Of a DNA stretch of 64,000 bases, positions 12,301 to 25,951 are shown one piece after another. Both the position numbers and the translations under genes were made by a program. Source of the stretch: Climacteris rufus (lineage: Eukaryota; Chordata; Aves; Passeriformes; Climacteridae). The stretch is taken from assembly GCA_013398175.1 (NCBI GenBank), contig VZRZ01004350.1, positions 1 to 64,000 on the forward strand, given 5' to 3'. Below the pieces are notes generated by a model. It was not told the DNA's origin, made no database searches, and worked only from the letters and a program-made list of their open reading frames with translations. Position 1 is the stretch's first letter. Each line of letters begins with the position of its first letter.

Positions 12301-15300
12301 CTGTGCAAGAGAACTTTACAGTCACATTTTAAACTTGACCTGGGCTGGATGCAGAACTAAGACAGAAGGGTTAATAGTACTCCTGTCTCTGTGCCATAGG
12401 TCCTATATTACTAACAGATAATGGATTTTTGTTTACTGACAAGGGAGAGGTTTGTACTATGACAACAAAAAGGTCAGCCTTTCCCATCGAGTGCAACAAA
12501 ACAGTGTTTGTGAAATTTCATGTGGTTAAGAATTGCCTCATGGTTTTTGAGATTGGAAAATATCTGTGAAGTTTACTGTGCACAATACAAACAAGAATGT
12601 AATATTGATAGCATAGACAAGCTACAGAGTTCCACATAAGGTCATTTGGTAGGTGACTTTGCTATCTATCTGTTAGGATTACTCTTATAAGTTCTAGAAA
12701 TACATTCTGTACTCTAAATAGCATTTTCTCTACAAATCTGTTAAGCAAAAAATGGCACTTGTTTTCCTGAAGACAAGAGGCAAGGAGTTAAGTTTTTCTT
12801 CCATAATGAAAATTACTGTTATAAAGCAGATGCACCCTGGATTCTCATTTTCCATCTCACCTTTTAGTGAATGTATGTGTCATTTGAAGGGAAAAAAAAT
12901 AAATTGGAAGATACTTTCGTAACATGAAAAGGTTTTATCAGAATATGCTTTGTTATATCCTGAGTTATTTTTGATCAACAGAGCAATGTAACTGCTCAAC
13001 CTAAGATAAGTAAATATGTGCTGAATGAGGGCATAGAGCATGAAACAAAAGTAGAAAAGAAGAAACCGAATTTGTCTCTCTATTTCTGGTATTTATGGAA
13101 CCAGACAGATTCAGTAAGGCAATCTCCTGCAATGTATTGACAGATGAATTTTTGCTGCCCCTACTTTTCTTCTGCAATTTTGGTGAATATTATTTCTACT
13201 GTTGCTTTCATTCTTACTGATTCTTTGCTGTTTTATTTGTATTTATACTCAGAAACTATAAAACAAATATGCAAGTAGTGAGATACTTTGCCACAAAATA
13301 TCTTTGTGGTTACTAAGGAGTTGCACAGTCTGCTGACAACAATTGTTTTTAAGAATAAACATTATGCTACAAAAAGGTCATTTTGGAACAGGAAAATATC
13401 CAGATTATAGATAGTTTGTTTAAGAAGAGATCTAAAAAAATAGAAATCATTTTTGTCACCATAGAAAGCAATATTAAATATTTCCTCAAAGCCTTAAGGC
13501 AGAAAAGCTATTAATGTGTAGAAATATGGGATAAAATTTGCATGTCACTTTTATCTCAGTAGAACTTTAATTTCAAAATGAGACCTAAGATATGAATTTT
13601 TATTCCTTCTTTCAAAACTTTCCCATAGTACCCTTAAGGCTGGGTCTAATAATTATTTTAATAAAAGTGTGCTCTGTAATGTGAATCCAGAACATAAACT
13701 TAGTGAAAGGTGCCTGGAGATATCCATCAATTCTTACTTCAGACAGTGTAATATTACCTTATTTAAAGATCTTCAAAATCAGCCCAGTGGGTTGGGACAA
13801 CCTTTCACTGAAGTGACGACAAATCTGCAGTGTTGGGAATGGTTCTGGAAAAGAGGATCCAGTCCATCATGGATTTTGCAGTGAAAGTTGTCAGTAGATT
13901 CTGCTGAGCTACCTATGGCAGCTCACAAGTAGAAGTTGACATATACATTTCAATTGCAAAATAAACTCCAGTTTGTATGAACTCATAGCAGATTCCTTCA
14001 AATCAAGAAAACCCAAGACAACTTGTACTAATCCCACTTTAAAACACCTTTAAGACAATAGAAAATCTTAAGTGGAAAGGCTCAAGTTATGAATGTGTTG
14101 GGGATTTTTTGGTGCTAAGCAGGAAGACTGAAATTATCATGGGATTTTTTGGTGTGAAAGGAACCTTCCTTGAAGAAGAATACATAAAGATTTCAGACTA
14201 TTGTAGCACTTTCCTCCCAAGTTCTGGAATTGGTTAGATATGCTGACTCTCTTCTTTCTGGAATTTTAGAAGCAACCTGGCTAATTCATAATAATGATGG
14301 CACTTAAGAACTGGGATTATTAAGTAGGCCCAAGTGCTGAGTTTTTATGAGATGGGTTCAAAGACAAGTTGCATTTTCTTGTGCTATTTAAAGAGCTGCT
14401 TCTCATAAAAATAATATTCTATTTGAAAACTTAAGGGTCCATGTAATAATAAAAAAACAGGCCCTGAACTAAGTTTCTAAATCTGACATTTTACATTATT
14501 TTTCCTGTGACTCACTGTGTCAACTACACCATACCTTGAATTTCCTTGATATGGGAGACAAGAGAGGTTGAGGAGATAAAAGGAAGTATTTCTCCAGATT
14601 GTTCACACCACTGTCCACACATAAATTTTTAAAGAGGGATCAAAACAGTTCAGTGCAGAAGATAGTCACTGATTGACCTCAACACTCCATATGGCCTTCA
14701 CTTGCATTCTTGTCAATCCTTTTTCCACAGCTATGATGTGTGTCATTTTTCTAAATGTGTATAAGAAGTGTACGACTCACAGAAAATTGGAATTTTTGTG
14801 TCTCCAAGCATGTATTTTACCAAGGGTACGTAGTAGGCAAAGTACACAGAGTTGTTGTTGTAGTGATGGGTGTAAGTGATCTTGCCTGTGCAGCTGATGG
14901 TCTGGGGTGCAAAGGCTGCATGCTACACTTACACATCAAGGCCCACTGTCTCCTCATCATGTGAACTGACACAAGTCCCTTCACTTTTGGAATTATCTCT
15001 GCATCCCAACATAGACTGGTCTCACTTTACTTAATTTCTCAAAACTAAGAACTTTGGAAAAAAACCTAAAAGTGTGTGTTTTTCTAAACAGAGGGAGTTA
15101 GCCAGTCCTTCAGTATTTCCAGTATTTCAGGACAAGTTTTTTGTCTTTTCCTTTGAATCCTTTGAGATCCGTGAGACTACCTTTAATTAACCAGAATTTA
15201 GCAATGGACTTAGCATGCTAGAACAGATATATGGGCAGGTAGCATACCCTCTCCAAGATTTAAGCTTCTCAAAGGTAATAATAAGACACTGGTAGTAGAT

Positions 15301-17367
15301 AGTTTCAAATTACTTTTCCTTTCTAATTGGCAATTAGATCTAATTAACTTTTAGTTAATATTCAATGATTTCCTTTAACAAATGGAACCCTGATGAGATC
15401 ACATCTGTTAAGACCACTTGGTTTGTGTCTCCACTTTCTGGTATTTCTGTAATGTTAAATTAATTCAGCTACAGTCTAAAAGAAGATCATGTATCAACTG
15501 GAATGAAAGTATGCATTTAGCTAAAGTTACCATGTGTCCAGAAAACTGAAACAGTAATTTGGAAAATAACACTGGTATGTAATCCTCAGGGCTTGGAACA
15601 GAAAACTTGTAGAGATCAAGCTGGAAGTTTGGATATATTGCAGGTTCTTTGATATTAGCTGGATTTTTTTTGGTGAAATAATTTAAAATATTGCTCTGAT
15701 TCTTAGGCCCAATGGATACAAATTTAAAGCGTCATGTCCTCAATTACTAGCTTCAGAGGAAGAAAAAGGACCATTGGATAAGTACGCATTCAAAATAAAC
15801 TGAGAATTCTGTCTCGGTGTACATATATAATAAACATATTTTGCTGATTTTGGATTTTAGAAATTAATATTAAGATTTATTGGAGTCTCCCAGAATAAGT
15901 AACTGGAGATAGCAGATAGCATTATATTAATAAGACATGAACTGGCAAATAAGTATACTTAAGTCATTCAGGACCTCAGCTGCAAAATTTTATCCTTACA
16001 TGGACAGTCCAGCTAACAAAAATAGAGCTGTTTGCATGAGCACAGAACATTTGCCTCAGTGAAGGTTTGCAGGACAGACATTAAGCACATTTTGTTCCCT
16101 CAGCTTTCCAGGCACTGATTTCATTCAATAACTATTTTTGTTTATTGCTTTTTTATTTTATCACATTGCACTAATATGTGTCATGGCTGGATTTATTTTC
16201 CTACTCACTCCATGTTTTTCCTTCTGATTCTGTCCCAGTTTGAGTGTGTTTTGTGCAATCTCTCAGCGAAACAACCTGCAAGTATATCCTTGGAGACTGC
16301 CTCTATTTTAATCCTACTGATTAGGAAGACTTTTCTAACTTGATTTTTCATCAGTTAAGTATTTAATAATTATATAGGTAGTGCTCATCTTACATGGATT
16401 AAGGGACATTTTGACCAGCAGAATAATATATTTTTATTTGAGGAAAATTCATACCATACAGACCACAAAATCAAAGTTTGGTTATGACTAGTTATTTGGG
16501 GTTTTTTTATTTGAACATCAGCTTCTATTTCCTTCACAGAAAACAAGAATTTTAAACATTGCTTGAAGAACCAAAACAAAACAAAACAGTCAGTGCACAA
16601 CATTTTTATTGTTAAAATGCAGTGCTAAAGTTCAAGCATGTAACAAGCAAAATTTACCGTCGTACAAAGCTACACATAGAATCTGGATGGAAATAGCAGA
16701 AATCATTATTCTTTGTATAAACACCATATATCATAAAAGTTTGGGGGTTTTTTGGCTTAAATATAGGATTATTATGTATCAGACCTCTACCACTTCATTT
16801 TCACAATTCACGATTTTTTTTCCCTGCTTTTTGAATTGAACTTCAATTGTTTGAATGCAAAAAAATGCACTTTCTTCACAATCAGCAAGGAGCATACTAG
16901 CTTCCATCACATTACCTAATTTGAATCCCAGTTTTGACCTTTCCTTTGGATATGAGAGGTCTGGCTCAGTCCTCTTCTGCTATCTTTCATGCTGTTGTGA
17001 GTACACTGACATTGTGGAAATATTTCCAACTTTTATCTATTATAGTGAAATCGGAGTGATGGCTGCTCAGTCTGCTGCCAAACTCTTCTGTAATGTAATT
17101 TCATTAATTTTCAGAAGTCAAGTAAGACTTGGTTAGGTGGAATCTTTTCAAAAACAACCCCACAAATGCTTAGGAAGAGAGTACTTTTGTGATATTATGT
17201 GGGATACATTTTTTATCAAAAGAAAAAGCAAACCCCAAAACCCAAAGTGAAAACTTGAATTCCTATGTTGATATTTAAGCACACGCTACAGATTCAGTAT
17301 TTCATTCTTTAAAGCAAGGTTTTAGCATCTGAGGGAAATGTAGAATATGATATGAAAATACGGTTGT
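9329..17367. other. Long unique AT-rich non-coding stretch
   Basis: No interspersed repeat or convincing exon was recognised over 8 kb. A 151-codon minus-strand frame at 10229-10684 has a GTAAGA donor-like sequence just upstream of it but no supporting acceptor or family match. A short direct repeat of GGGATTTTTTGGTG occurs at about 14101 and 14140. The stretch could be intronic or intergenic. Confidence 0.5.
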
Positions 17368-17520
17368 TAATTAGCCCTAATGCTCTGCCTAGAACAGGCT
17401 TTTGTTAATTATATATGCCTAGGTTAAATATTAATTGTTAGCATTTATAAAGAGCTTTGCATTTTTTTAAGTACTCAGCAAACATAAACTAATTACATGT
17501 CACAATATCCTGTCTAATTA
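17368..17520. promoter_or_regulatory. Cluster of homeodomain-type TAATTA motifs
   Basis: TAATTA occurs at 17368-17373, 17406-17411, 17490-17495 and 17515-17520. A related TTAATTG lies at about 17431. TAATTA is the core recognised by many homeodomain proteins. Four copies in 153 bases is notable, but the host sequence is AT-rich, so part of this is composition. The block is free of recognisable repeats. Conservation, which would decide, cannot be assessed here. Confidence 0.3.
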
Positions 17521-19650
17521 GATGACTGTGTAATTTCCCCACAAGATACATTATTTTTCACTTCCTGTCACTGAACTATTTTGTAGTATTGCTTTACATT
17601 AATAAGTGGTTTGTTTCCACTTCAGGAATGATTGAAGTAGAAGAAAAGAAAAAAAAAAAAAAGAAACAAAAACATGAAAGCTGCCTGGTAAACTTCATAT
17701 TCTCTTTGGAAATTGTAAGCTTGTTTTTGCTTGTAGGAAAAATTCTTGGTGAAATGCTGAAGCTTCTGAATAGAAAAAGAAAAAAAAAGGTGATTTCGTT
17801 CTACAATGGGAAAAGGTTACATATGGTGTTTTCAATAAAAAACATTTTGCAAAGTCTTTTCACTCCAAAAGTTTGGTTTCTGTATACTAAATAGCAAGGA
17901 AACACACCTTACATGCTGCCTTTTGTAGGAACCATTTGAAATCTTTCATGCTTTTGCCCAATCTGCTTTCTGCTGCTGGGAAACATTTCCAGCTTGTGGT
18001 ATATTGCAGCATGAACAGATCTTCTGTGCATCCTTCTAGATAAAATATGTATTGCCTTGGCTCTTAACATTGTTAAAACATAGAATATGTCTTTTTGTCT
18101 GTTAATTTTTTTATGTTATCCATTCTTAACATTTCTGAATGCATCAGTTCTGGGATCAGTTTGAAAGGGAAAAATGAAATTTATATCTTGTAAATTCATG
18201 TGATATCATGAAATCAAGAATATTTTATTGGTAGAATACCTTATTGGTAGAATACCTTAAATAGTATGTATCTGAGCTCAGCTTTATTGTAAATGGTAAA
18301 TTTTGCTATGTTTGCTCTCCCTTGCATTTCTCACATGAATGTTGCGATATGTCCTGTGAGAACTGATGTCACTGCCCTTGCTGAATGGCAAACTGCTTTG
18401 GAAATGCATTATATCAATACACCAAAATTATTTAAACATGGAATTCAGAAAAATTGTTTCTTTCTTTTCTGTAGAATGAGACCTCTCTCTTAAGAAATAC
18501 CAGTCTCTGATATACCCTGCCACAAAATTGCACCTTGGTATTTACCATGTAAGCTTGGAGGAACTTCTCTGCTTCTGTGTTCTTGACCCACGTGTCAGAC
18601 CAAGGGGTTGTTAAGATACTGCTAATGCTTTTACTGTTTCTTATTTAAACAGGAAACAACTTGAGTCAGGACCTTTCCTCTTCCCACAGAGGAGCATCCT
18701 GGATACTGGGCCATAAAAAGTCCTTTATGCACCGTGGGCAGAATGAGCAGTCATTTTCTCCTAATGCTTGGCAAGGTTATGAGGTTGTCAGTTTTCGTTG
18801 TTGCTCACAGTTGTCAATTTGCCCAAGCAGATCCTTGGCACCAGAAGGTGACATGGCATTTTTCACTGAGGCAATAACAAATAACTGTATCTACACAATA
18901 ATTTTTCATCTTTAAAAAAATCAGCAGTGGTTACAAATTTCTCATCTGTAATATTTTAGATGGAGATATGGGAATGAAGTGCTCAAATTCCACTCAAAGT
19001 CAAACTTATAAAACTCTTAGGCACTCAAATATTAGGACTGACTCTTCCTAGGACTTGGCAACAAAACAAATGTTGTTCAAATCACAGACTGTAAAAGAAA
19101 CTTTGCAGAAAATTAGCCCACTTATTTAGAAATTCAGAGAAGGACTGAACTGCAGTAGCAACTCTGACTCTAAAACACTTAGATATTTTGATCATACCAC
19201 CCAAAAGGCTCATCTTAAATTTATGATTCACGTAATATTGGCAATGTAGTTAAGTCATCTTTGCCACTGTTTCTGAAAAAAATAACTGTTGCAGTCCTTG
19301 TGGGTATTGTGGTAAGCATCATGTATGTGATGAATAGAAGAAGGAAAGATTCATCTGTGCCACTCATGACCTCAGCTTCAGCAGATGCAGAAGCATGATA
19401 ACCTTTAGGTTGGGTTTAAGGAAGAAGGTAAAGGCAGAAATTTCAAACCAAAACTTTATATTCTAAGGAGGAGTTTCTGGAGTACCTATGCAAACCTATC
19501 TGTTGTCTCTCTGTCTGTCTGATTTGGATTTATTAGAGGCATTAAGGAAGCTGTATGTCTTTTGAGGAGCAGTACCTGTTGAAGTTACAGCTCTTGCGTT
19601 ATTCAGGCCCCGCATCTCTTCTCACCCAGCCCCTGTTCACATTATGGATA
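17521..19650. other. AT-rich non-coding stretch
   Basis: No gene was recognised. It contains an A-rich tract near 17640-17665 and a 16-base tandem duplication at 18225-18256. The segment 18660-18880 is somewhat less AT-rich but matches no family I know. Confidence 0.5.
18225..18256. repeat. 16-base perfect tandem duplication
   Basis: The unit TTATTGGTAGAATACC occurs twice head to tail without a mismatch. This is the pattern of a recent replication slippage or small tandem duplication event. Confidence 0.85.
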
Positions 19651-19656
19651 GATTCA

Positions 19657-19960
19657 TCTTGCCCTGAGTTTTGCAGTTGTTCGATGTTTTCATTTTTCTG
19701 TAACAGTTTCTCACGCACTTTCTGTAAACATAGCCACGTTTTTCTAACTGTGTTCTATTGTTTGCATTCCTTTCTCCTGGGTGAAAATATTTGATGGACT
19801 TCTCCTTTGACTAGTGTGATTGAGGGGGGCAATTTTTCCCTCCAATCCACAGTGGTTTCTAAGAGGACATATAAATAAAGTCCAGACCCAGTCCGGAGCA
19901 GTCTTGGCTCTTCTCTCTCCAATGCGTGTCTGCGTCTTTCTTTTGTGTCCAAGTGTGACA
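19657..19960 (+). mobile_element. Old solo LTR, ERVK-like family (copy D)
   Basis: The segment aligns along its whole length with the LTRs at 44442, 48847 and 53036. It shares GCCCTGAGTTTTGCAG at the start, the GTAAACATAG block, TTTGATGGAC, GACTAGTGTGATTGAGGGG, CCAATCCAC, a TATA-type CATATAAATAAAG, and a C-rich tail ending TGACA. Both ends have decayed: TCTTGC instead of TGTTGC at the 5' end, and GTGTGACA instead of TTGCAACA. GATTCA flanks the element (19651-19656 and 19962-19967), which reads as a 6-base target duplication after one extra G, or 7 bases with one mismatch. It is visibly more diverged than the other three copies, hence older. No internal retroviral sequence adjoins it. Confidence 0.85.
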
Positions 19961-19967
19961 GGATTCA

Positions 19968-20592
19968 CCCTGCCTCTAATTCATTCATAAACAGATATAT
20001 TCCCAAGGTTGCGGCAAAGCACAGCTGCTGAGCAAACACAGGTATTAACATTCTCACAGCTTTAGATATATGGTATTACAGCTTATGGAATTGAATAGAG
20101 TGCCATGCATTCAATTCCTGTGTCACTGATGTTATTACATGTATGTTAGAAATCCCATCTGAAAAGTATAGATTACTTCAGTGCCTTTTGTTCATCACTA
20201 ACTCTTTAGAAACCATATGGAGTAGGATTTTTGAAAAGACTGTATCATGGACCTAATTCTGCTTGAGTTCAAACCAGAGAGAGTTTTATCATTAAATTCA
20301 GTGGAACATGAAGTAGGTCAGCGCCAGTTGCTTTAGAAGATCCAAACTTTCAAGCTTACTGAAAGAAAGATGACAGAAGAACTCCTTCTAGATTCAAGTC
20401 AATGGGATCCTTGGGTATGGAAGAAACTCATGGCTGGCTCTTGTATAAAGAACAGGACCTCATAAACTGGACTTCAGATAAGTGTTTTTGCTTCAGCCAT
20501 GGATCCATGCATGTTGAAATATATTTCTTAATTCAGTTTCCAGAAGCATAGGGGTTGTCACATTGACAGTCTTGCTGCAGGATTTGTTTCTG
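19968..20592. other. Non-coding stretch between LTR and CR1
   Basis: No coding or repeat signature was recognised between the target duplication of the LTR and the start of the CR1 tail. Confidence 0.5.
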
Positions 20593-20696
20593 AAGGATGG
20601 GGTGGGCTCTGAGCAACCTGACCTACTGAAAGGTAACCCTGTCAACAGCAGATGATCTTCAAGATTCCTTCCAACTCAAACCACTCTATGATTCTG
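20593..20696 (+). mobile_element. CR1 LINE, 3' end fragment
   Basis: GGATGGGGTGGGCTCTGAGC followed by AACCTGACCTACTGAAAGGT, GATGATCTTCAAGATTCCTT and CCAACTCAAACCACTCTATG ending ATTCTG matches the avian CR1 3' untranslated end. It keeps roughly the last 100 bases, is 5'-truncated, and is moderately diverged. It lies on the plus strand. Confidence 0.88.
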
Positions 20697-22950
20697 TCTT
20701 GTAAGAATGATCTCAGTGCCATTCATTTTGTGTTCTGATGCCCACAATTCAAGATAGCTCACACTGAGCTTGTAAGTAATATTTAACATGGCAAAAACAA
20801 CCAGAAGTGCTCCATGGGTGCCTTGAAGCAAAGATTCTGCTCAAGCGTAATACAAGTCAGGGCAGGCAAGTGAACTCTTTCAAACCTCCATGGACTACAC
20901 AGCATTTATAAAAACAAAGAGTTAAATGTGAATCTACAGGACAGCAATTACTTTGTATCTCAGAAAAACCTTTGGGGGATTGTAGGCTTTTTGGAAGTAA
21001 TTCAAATTCACATACAGCCCTGATCTCAGAGTGCATTTTGAGTGCAAAGTAGGTCTCTGGCCTCTCTTAGCTATTCTGAAGTACCTTTCCAAAGCTGGGT
21101 AATAACAAATTGCTTAAAACTGATTAAAGAATTACACCCTATTTCTAAATGTGCTGGAGAAATATATATAAAAAAATCAATTTAGATAAGAATCAGGCAC
21201 TACCATTTTAGTCTGATAGCATTTCACATCACTTGTAAAGCTGAACGACTACAGAAGTGAAGGGCAATAATGAACTGATACTCTGCTTCAAGCAAGATTA
21301 AATTTTAAACAAATATCTGTATATAGATGGAGATTTATAGAGGAGTCTAAGGAGAAAAAGCTTGATATGCATTAATACAAATATACTCTACAAATCTTCA
21401 GCTTAACCCCAGAGTATACACCTCAGGTACAGTATATTAGTACTTAATTTTACCTGAGTCTTACTTTTTTTGTTATTTGAGTCCTCTTCCACAAGCTCTT
21501 GGGATATATTTTTCATGGCATTTTGTTTTTATCGTAATATGTCAATGATGTGTTTCACTTATTTCCCTGTATTCTAATCCTCTTCTGTGGTTAGCTTTTG
21601 GAGGTTTTTTTTAGGCTTTCCTATGAGAGTAAACCAGGAAAACCTGAAGACCTAGTGATACCATCCATATATGATACCTTCAAGAGTTGAAATATAAGTC
21701 AAACATCTAAAATTAAAGAGTACACTGTCTTCTTTTCCCTTCAATACCCATATTTAACTTCAGTCCTTAGGTTATGTAGGGCTCCAATAAACATTTTCTC
21801 CATAACTGAATATTTTCTGGCAAATCTTGTTTGTGGTCTGGCATCCTGCCCAACTCACAGCAACAAAAGGGTAAGGTCAGTTTCTTCCATGTTTCTAAGT
21901 CCACAGTATTTCTTCTGAATAGATATGGCAGGTATTTTGTGGGGCACAATGCTAGACTATGTCTTACATGCTGAGCTGGATCTGGGGGAAGATGTGTGAG
22001 TGGGGTGTGACCTACCAGCCATGCGTTTAGCCCCTAGCTCAGTCTTGGACCATACCTAGCCAAATGGACTACCACAGGAAAACCTAAAAGTAATTATAGC
22101 TTCCTGCAGCCTTTCTGTGAAATAGATGATGGTGAAGGTTTGTATATGACCCTAAAATAGAAGTCAGTGTTATGCTACTATATTTACCTTGACAACAGAA
22201 AGCAAGTAGACTATCATTATTTCAGCACTGAATATTTTTTTTTTGTAAATTATAAATATTACTGTTTTTCTGTCCACCTTCAGCCTTAAGAATGTGGTTT
22301 CCCATTTCATTTAATGTTAAATGGTTCATTACATAGAGTCGCAACTTAGTTCTCTTATTATGGTGTTATCTTTCACTTTGTCAAAATATGTCTACTTGAT
22401 AAGAAATCTGACAGAAGTTGCTTATGATGGGATCACTAACAGCCATCAGTTTCTCTCTAGCAAATGAAACTGTAACCATGGAAACGGCCTTTTTTTGCCA
22501 GAATGAAAATGAGACAGCACTCTGCTGCAGCCATTAGTAGAATACACAAATGTCCCTCAAGGCAAACATCTAAAGCAAATGGACTGCAAAGTACGGAGCA
22601 CTAATTTCTATTTATTTAGGATTTGTAAACCTAGCAGAGCAAGATATTAACAAAGGAACAAACAAAAGGAGGTTAAAAAAAAAAATATGTTTGTATTCTT
22701 CTTTCCATTTACAAAACTCCTCATTTTAAATAAAAATATTTCATTCTGGTCTTATAAGTTTAAATAGTACTATAACAATGCATTTAAATAAGACTGTGGC
22801 TTGATGGTGCCTGTTCTTCACAGAAAATAATAAAAAAATAAATTAAAAAAATTACACTAGAAGAATGGCTGGGGTTTTAAAATTTTTGGAAATCCATATT
22901 TAAATGCAAAGGTATTAAAAATAGTGAGACTTTTTTTTCACATTTAATTT
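20697..22950. other. AT-rich non-coding stretch
   Basis: No gene or mobile element was recognised. An X-box-like motif, GTAACCATGGAAAC, lies at 22472-22485. It differs by one base from GTTACCATGGAAAC, a known type of RFX site. Confidence 0.5.
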
Positions 22951-23339
22951 TCAAACAGCCATGTTCATACTGATAAGATACAGCAGGGATGATAATAAGT
23001 CTATTCTAAACACTATCAGCAGTCGGCCACAGGCTGTCAAAGACCTTTCAAGTGTCTGACTCTTCTTACTATCCTCTTTATTCAGTACTACACCACTCTT
23101 GCTATAAACTGCTTCTTGAATGCAGAGATTCTTTTGACAGACTCGGATTAGGTGAGGGGTCTTAAACCGTCTGCGATGTACATCAATAAGATATATCTTA
23201 ACTTGTTTGCCTTCTACTTTCATATAAAAAATCATAGTTACACAGGGAACAGCAATGTCTAGCTTCTGCTCTATTTCCAGCTCACTGAATAAACTAAAGA
23301 TACAATTTTCCACTAGAATAATTAGTTTGTTAACCAAAA
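22951..23339 (-). other. Exon-like segment, unidentified, possible terminal exon
   Basis: On the minus strand an acceptor-like ATATCTAAACAG precedes 23339. An open frame then runs about 129 codons to a TGA and is followed by an A-rich stretch. Residue composition is protein-like (for example LIDVHRRRFKTPHLIRV), but I recognise no family. A 33-base segment at 23400-23432, with acceptor ATTTACAG and donor GTAAGT, lies just upstream, and its frame joins this one in phase. The 60-base gap between them would be an unusually short intron. This could be a terminal exon, a piece of a pseudogene, or a chance frame. No transcript evidence is available here. Confidence 0.2.
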
Positions 23340-23940
23340 CTGTTTAGATATTTAATTCGTAGCTAGCAATGGATTGGAATAATCATGCCAATTACTTACA
23401 GATACCTTGGGGTGCTTCAAATACCTGTGTGCCTGTAAATATGACAAAGTGACATGCTGTGACAGCCACTTTCAGAGAGCTGTTTCCTATAGTGTGATTA
23501 GAAATATCCACTGTTGTTTTGATATGTTTCACATGGGTCAGGGTCAAGGCATACTTATAGAAGTTACTTACTGCCAGTTTGTTGGGTTGTAGCTGTGAAA
23601 AAATTAAGAACAGGAAATGACAGAGTAGAAAAACTAAATTGATTTAGTTTTGTTTCTAAAGGCAAAGTGTTCAAGCTTTCATAAGCTTACAGTCCATGAC
23701 CTTTATGGTTTTGCAAGTATTAATCATGTCAGAAATGAACCAGCTTGGGTAATTAAAATGGCATGACGAAAACCATTGTCTCACTGGAAAGTTACTTTTC
23801 TATGCTATCTGCAAAATGCCACTAAAATATTCACTCTCAAATCAAAGGTACATGTTAAAATAAGCATAAAAAACTGAGAGGTGTCTTGATTTTTGGTTTT
23901 GCTTGATATTGTCTTTTAATTGTCCTAAGCATATGTTCAG

Positions 23941-23976
23941 CCATATGTGTGAGTACATATGTATACTCACATACAT
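23941..23976. repeat. Short inverted repeat with CA/TG-rich flank
   Basis: TGTGTGAGTA and TATACTCACA face each other around CATATG, followed by ACATACATACACACA. The pairing is imperfect by one step. It is a small palindromic structure within a TG/CA-rich simple stretch, with no known function. Confidence 0.4.
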
Positions 23977-25951
23977 ACACACATAAAATAAAAATAGTTT
24001 ATTAACATTTCAGGTAAGTTTACAAAAAGCTTTTTCAGACTTAATTAGCTATCTTTCTGAATAGATGTATGTTGGGTAAAAAGCAAGCAAATAAGCAAAT
24101 CTTGAAAAACTGGGGGGCGGTGGGAATACACAAATAGCTTTATTTTCTATATTGCACTATAAAAATATAGGACTTCACCAATCTTTTAAGGTAAAGAACA
24201 CATATTCAGACATAGCATTAGTTAAGTGCAGTGCTTGCACATACTAGTATACATAATAGCTAATTAAAATTGGCAACATTTCCAAGTAAATAGGGTTGTT
24301 ATTGGCTGCTGGAAGCTGACAGCTGGAGTTGCAATTCTCTTTAGTCCAGACATCAGAAAAAGCTTTAGCTGAATAATACTAACCTAGTCTGAAACTCCAT
24401 CTCAAGAAGAACAAAAAATGATCAGTTAGCAGCCAAAATGTCTAGCACCAAAATACATTTGATGTGAGAGGACAGAAAATAGATGATGTATACAGCCACA
24501 TTCTCACTATTTGCATTATATTTCAAATTCAGTCACCTTTATCATCATTTTAATACAATGTCTTTGTAGTTTTGGGTACAGACTTTTACTGGTTGCCCAT
24601 GATTTTTTATTTCTCTACAAGATGGTGAATTATACCTCTAGTTATATAAAAATAAACAAATATATGCAAATTTCATGATGCTTGAACTAAATGTGAAAAT
24701 GATATTCCATTGCCCAAGTATCTTGCTGTCCTGTATTACTGCCATGCATTCAGTGGAGCTCATGTACTGGATAATTTGCTTCTCAGCTCTCAAATGAGCA
24801 ATTATATTTGTCCCATAATCCTGAATTGAGCCAATCTACTCAAGGCAGCTAAACTGAGAGAATACCTCTCCTAGACTTCTTCAGTATTCAATGAGATGAG
24901 AGAAGCTCACATAGAGAATGATTCAGCAACCTAAAATCTAAATGATATCTTGGAAGTGTTTTATTTTTCCCATTGACCATGTAGGTCAGCTCAGTTCAGG
25001 TAGTGCCTAAAACCAAATGGAGGAGTTTTCTGCAGAAGCAGGAGAAGTTGCCTCATATCCAGAAAATACCAAATATTTTAAATCAGTCTGAAAATGCACA
25101 GGCTTGCAGCATATTTTGTCACAGCAACAGCGTCACCATTGATATTGGTGCTACTCTACTCCTTCTGTCAGTAAAGGCAAGAGAAAGAAAACGAGAAGGA
25201 AAAATCAGGTCATCTAGCAGGAAGAAGAGAAAGAGCAGGGCTCCTTTTGGTTGCATTATAGACATTTTTGCCTCCCCATCTGGCTCTGAACTAATGCTAA
25301 CTGTGCCAGGAGAGTCTGGTAGGATCTGCTGTAGAATTCACAGTCCAGACCCAACCCTGGGATACATAACTTCCAGCAGGCACGTACCATGCAGCGACCC
25401 AGCAACAACCGCTCATTGGAGGACAGGTCAGAAAGAGAGCTGCTGGCACAACAAATTCAGTTCTACTTGTCTTTATTAATACTACAGTGCGTTCTGTTCT
25501 TCATCAACTAAATGGACAAGGTGAAATACATCTCAAGAAATCTTCTAGATTGAATTTTTTTCTCCAAAGATCATTCCACTCTGAACTGAGTCCAACAACA
25601 CTACCAAGCACCATAGGTACAGTGCTTTGCTACATATGGTTATATTGAAAAGGAAACTTCATATGTAGCTAATGGCCTCTGGTAACTTCATCTATTTCTG
25701 TACTGAAGAGATGGTTGTGTGAAACAGAAATGCACTTTCTCAGTTACAGAGACAAGTTAATTTAAAATTGATAATTCTGCCTCACACAGAAGTGATGAGA
25801 AAAGTTCCAGGTACAGAGTGCTCTCCAATTCAAAATTACTAGGTTACATTTTACTAAATTCCTTGGTCCTGATGCTGACCTCAGAGATGTTTGTTGTTGT
25901 TTACTATTGAATTCTTACAATTTATTGTGAAAGAAGTCTACTTCATAAAGT

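Noticed and set aside
25003..25479. 158-codon plus-strand frame with a Lys/Arg-rich middle
   Set aside because: No recognisable family, no promoter or splice context; the basic stretch follows from a purine-rich segment.
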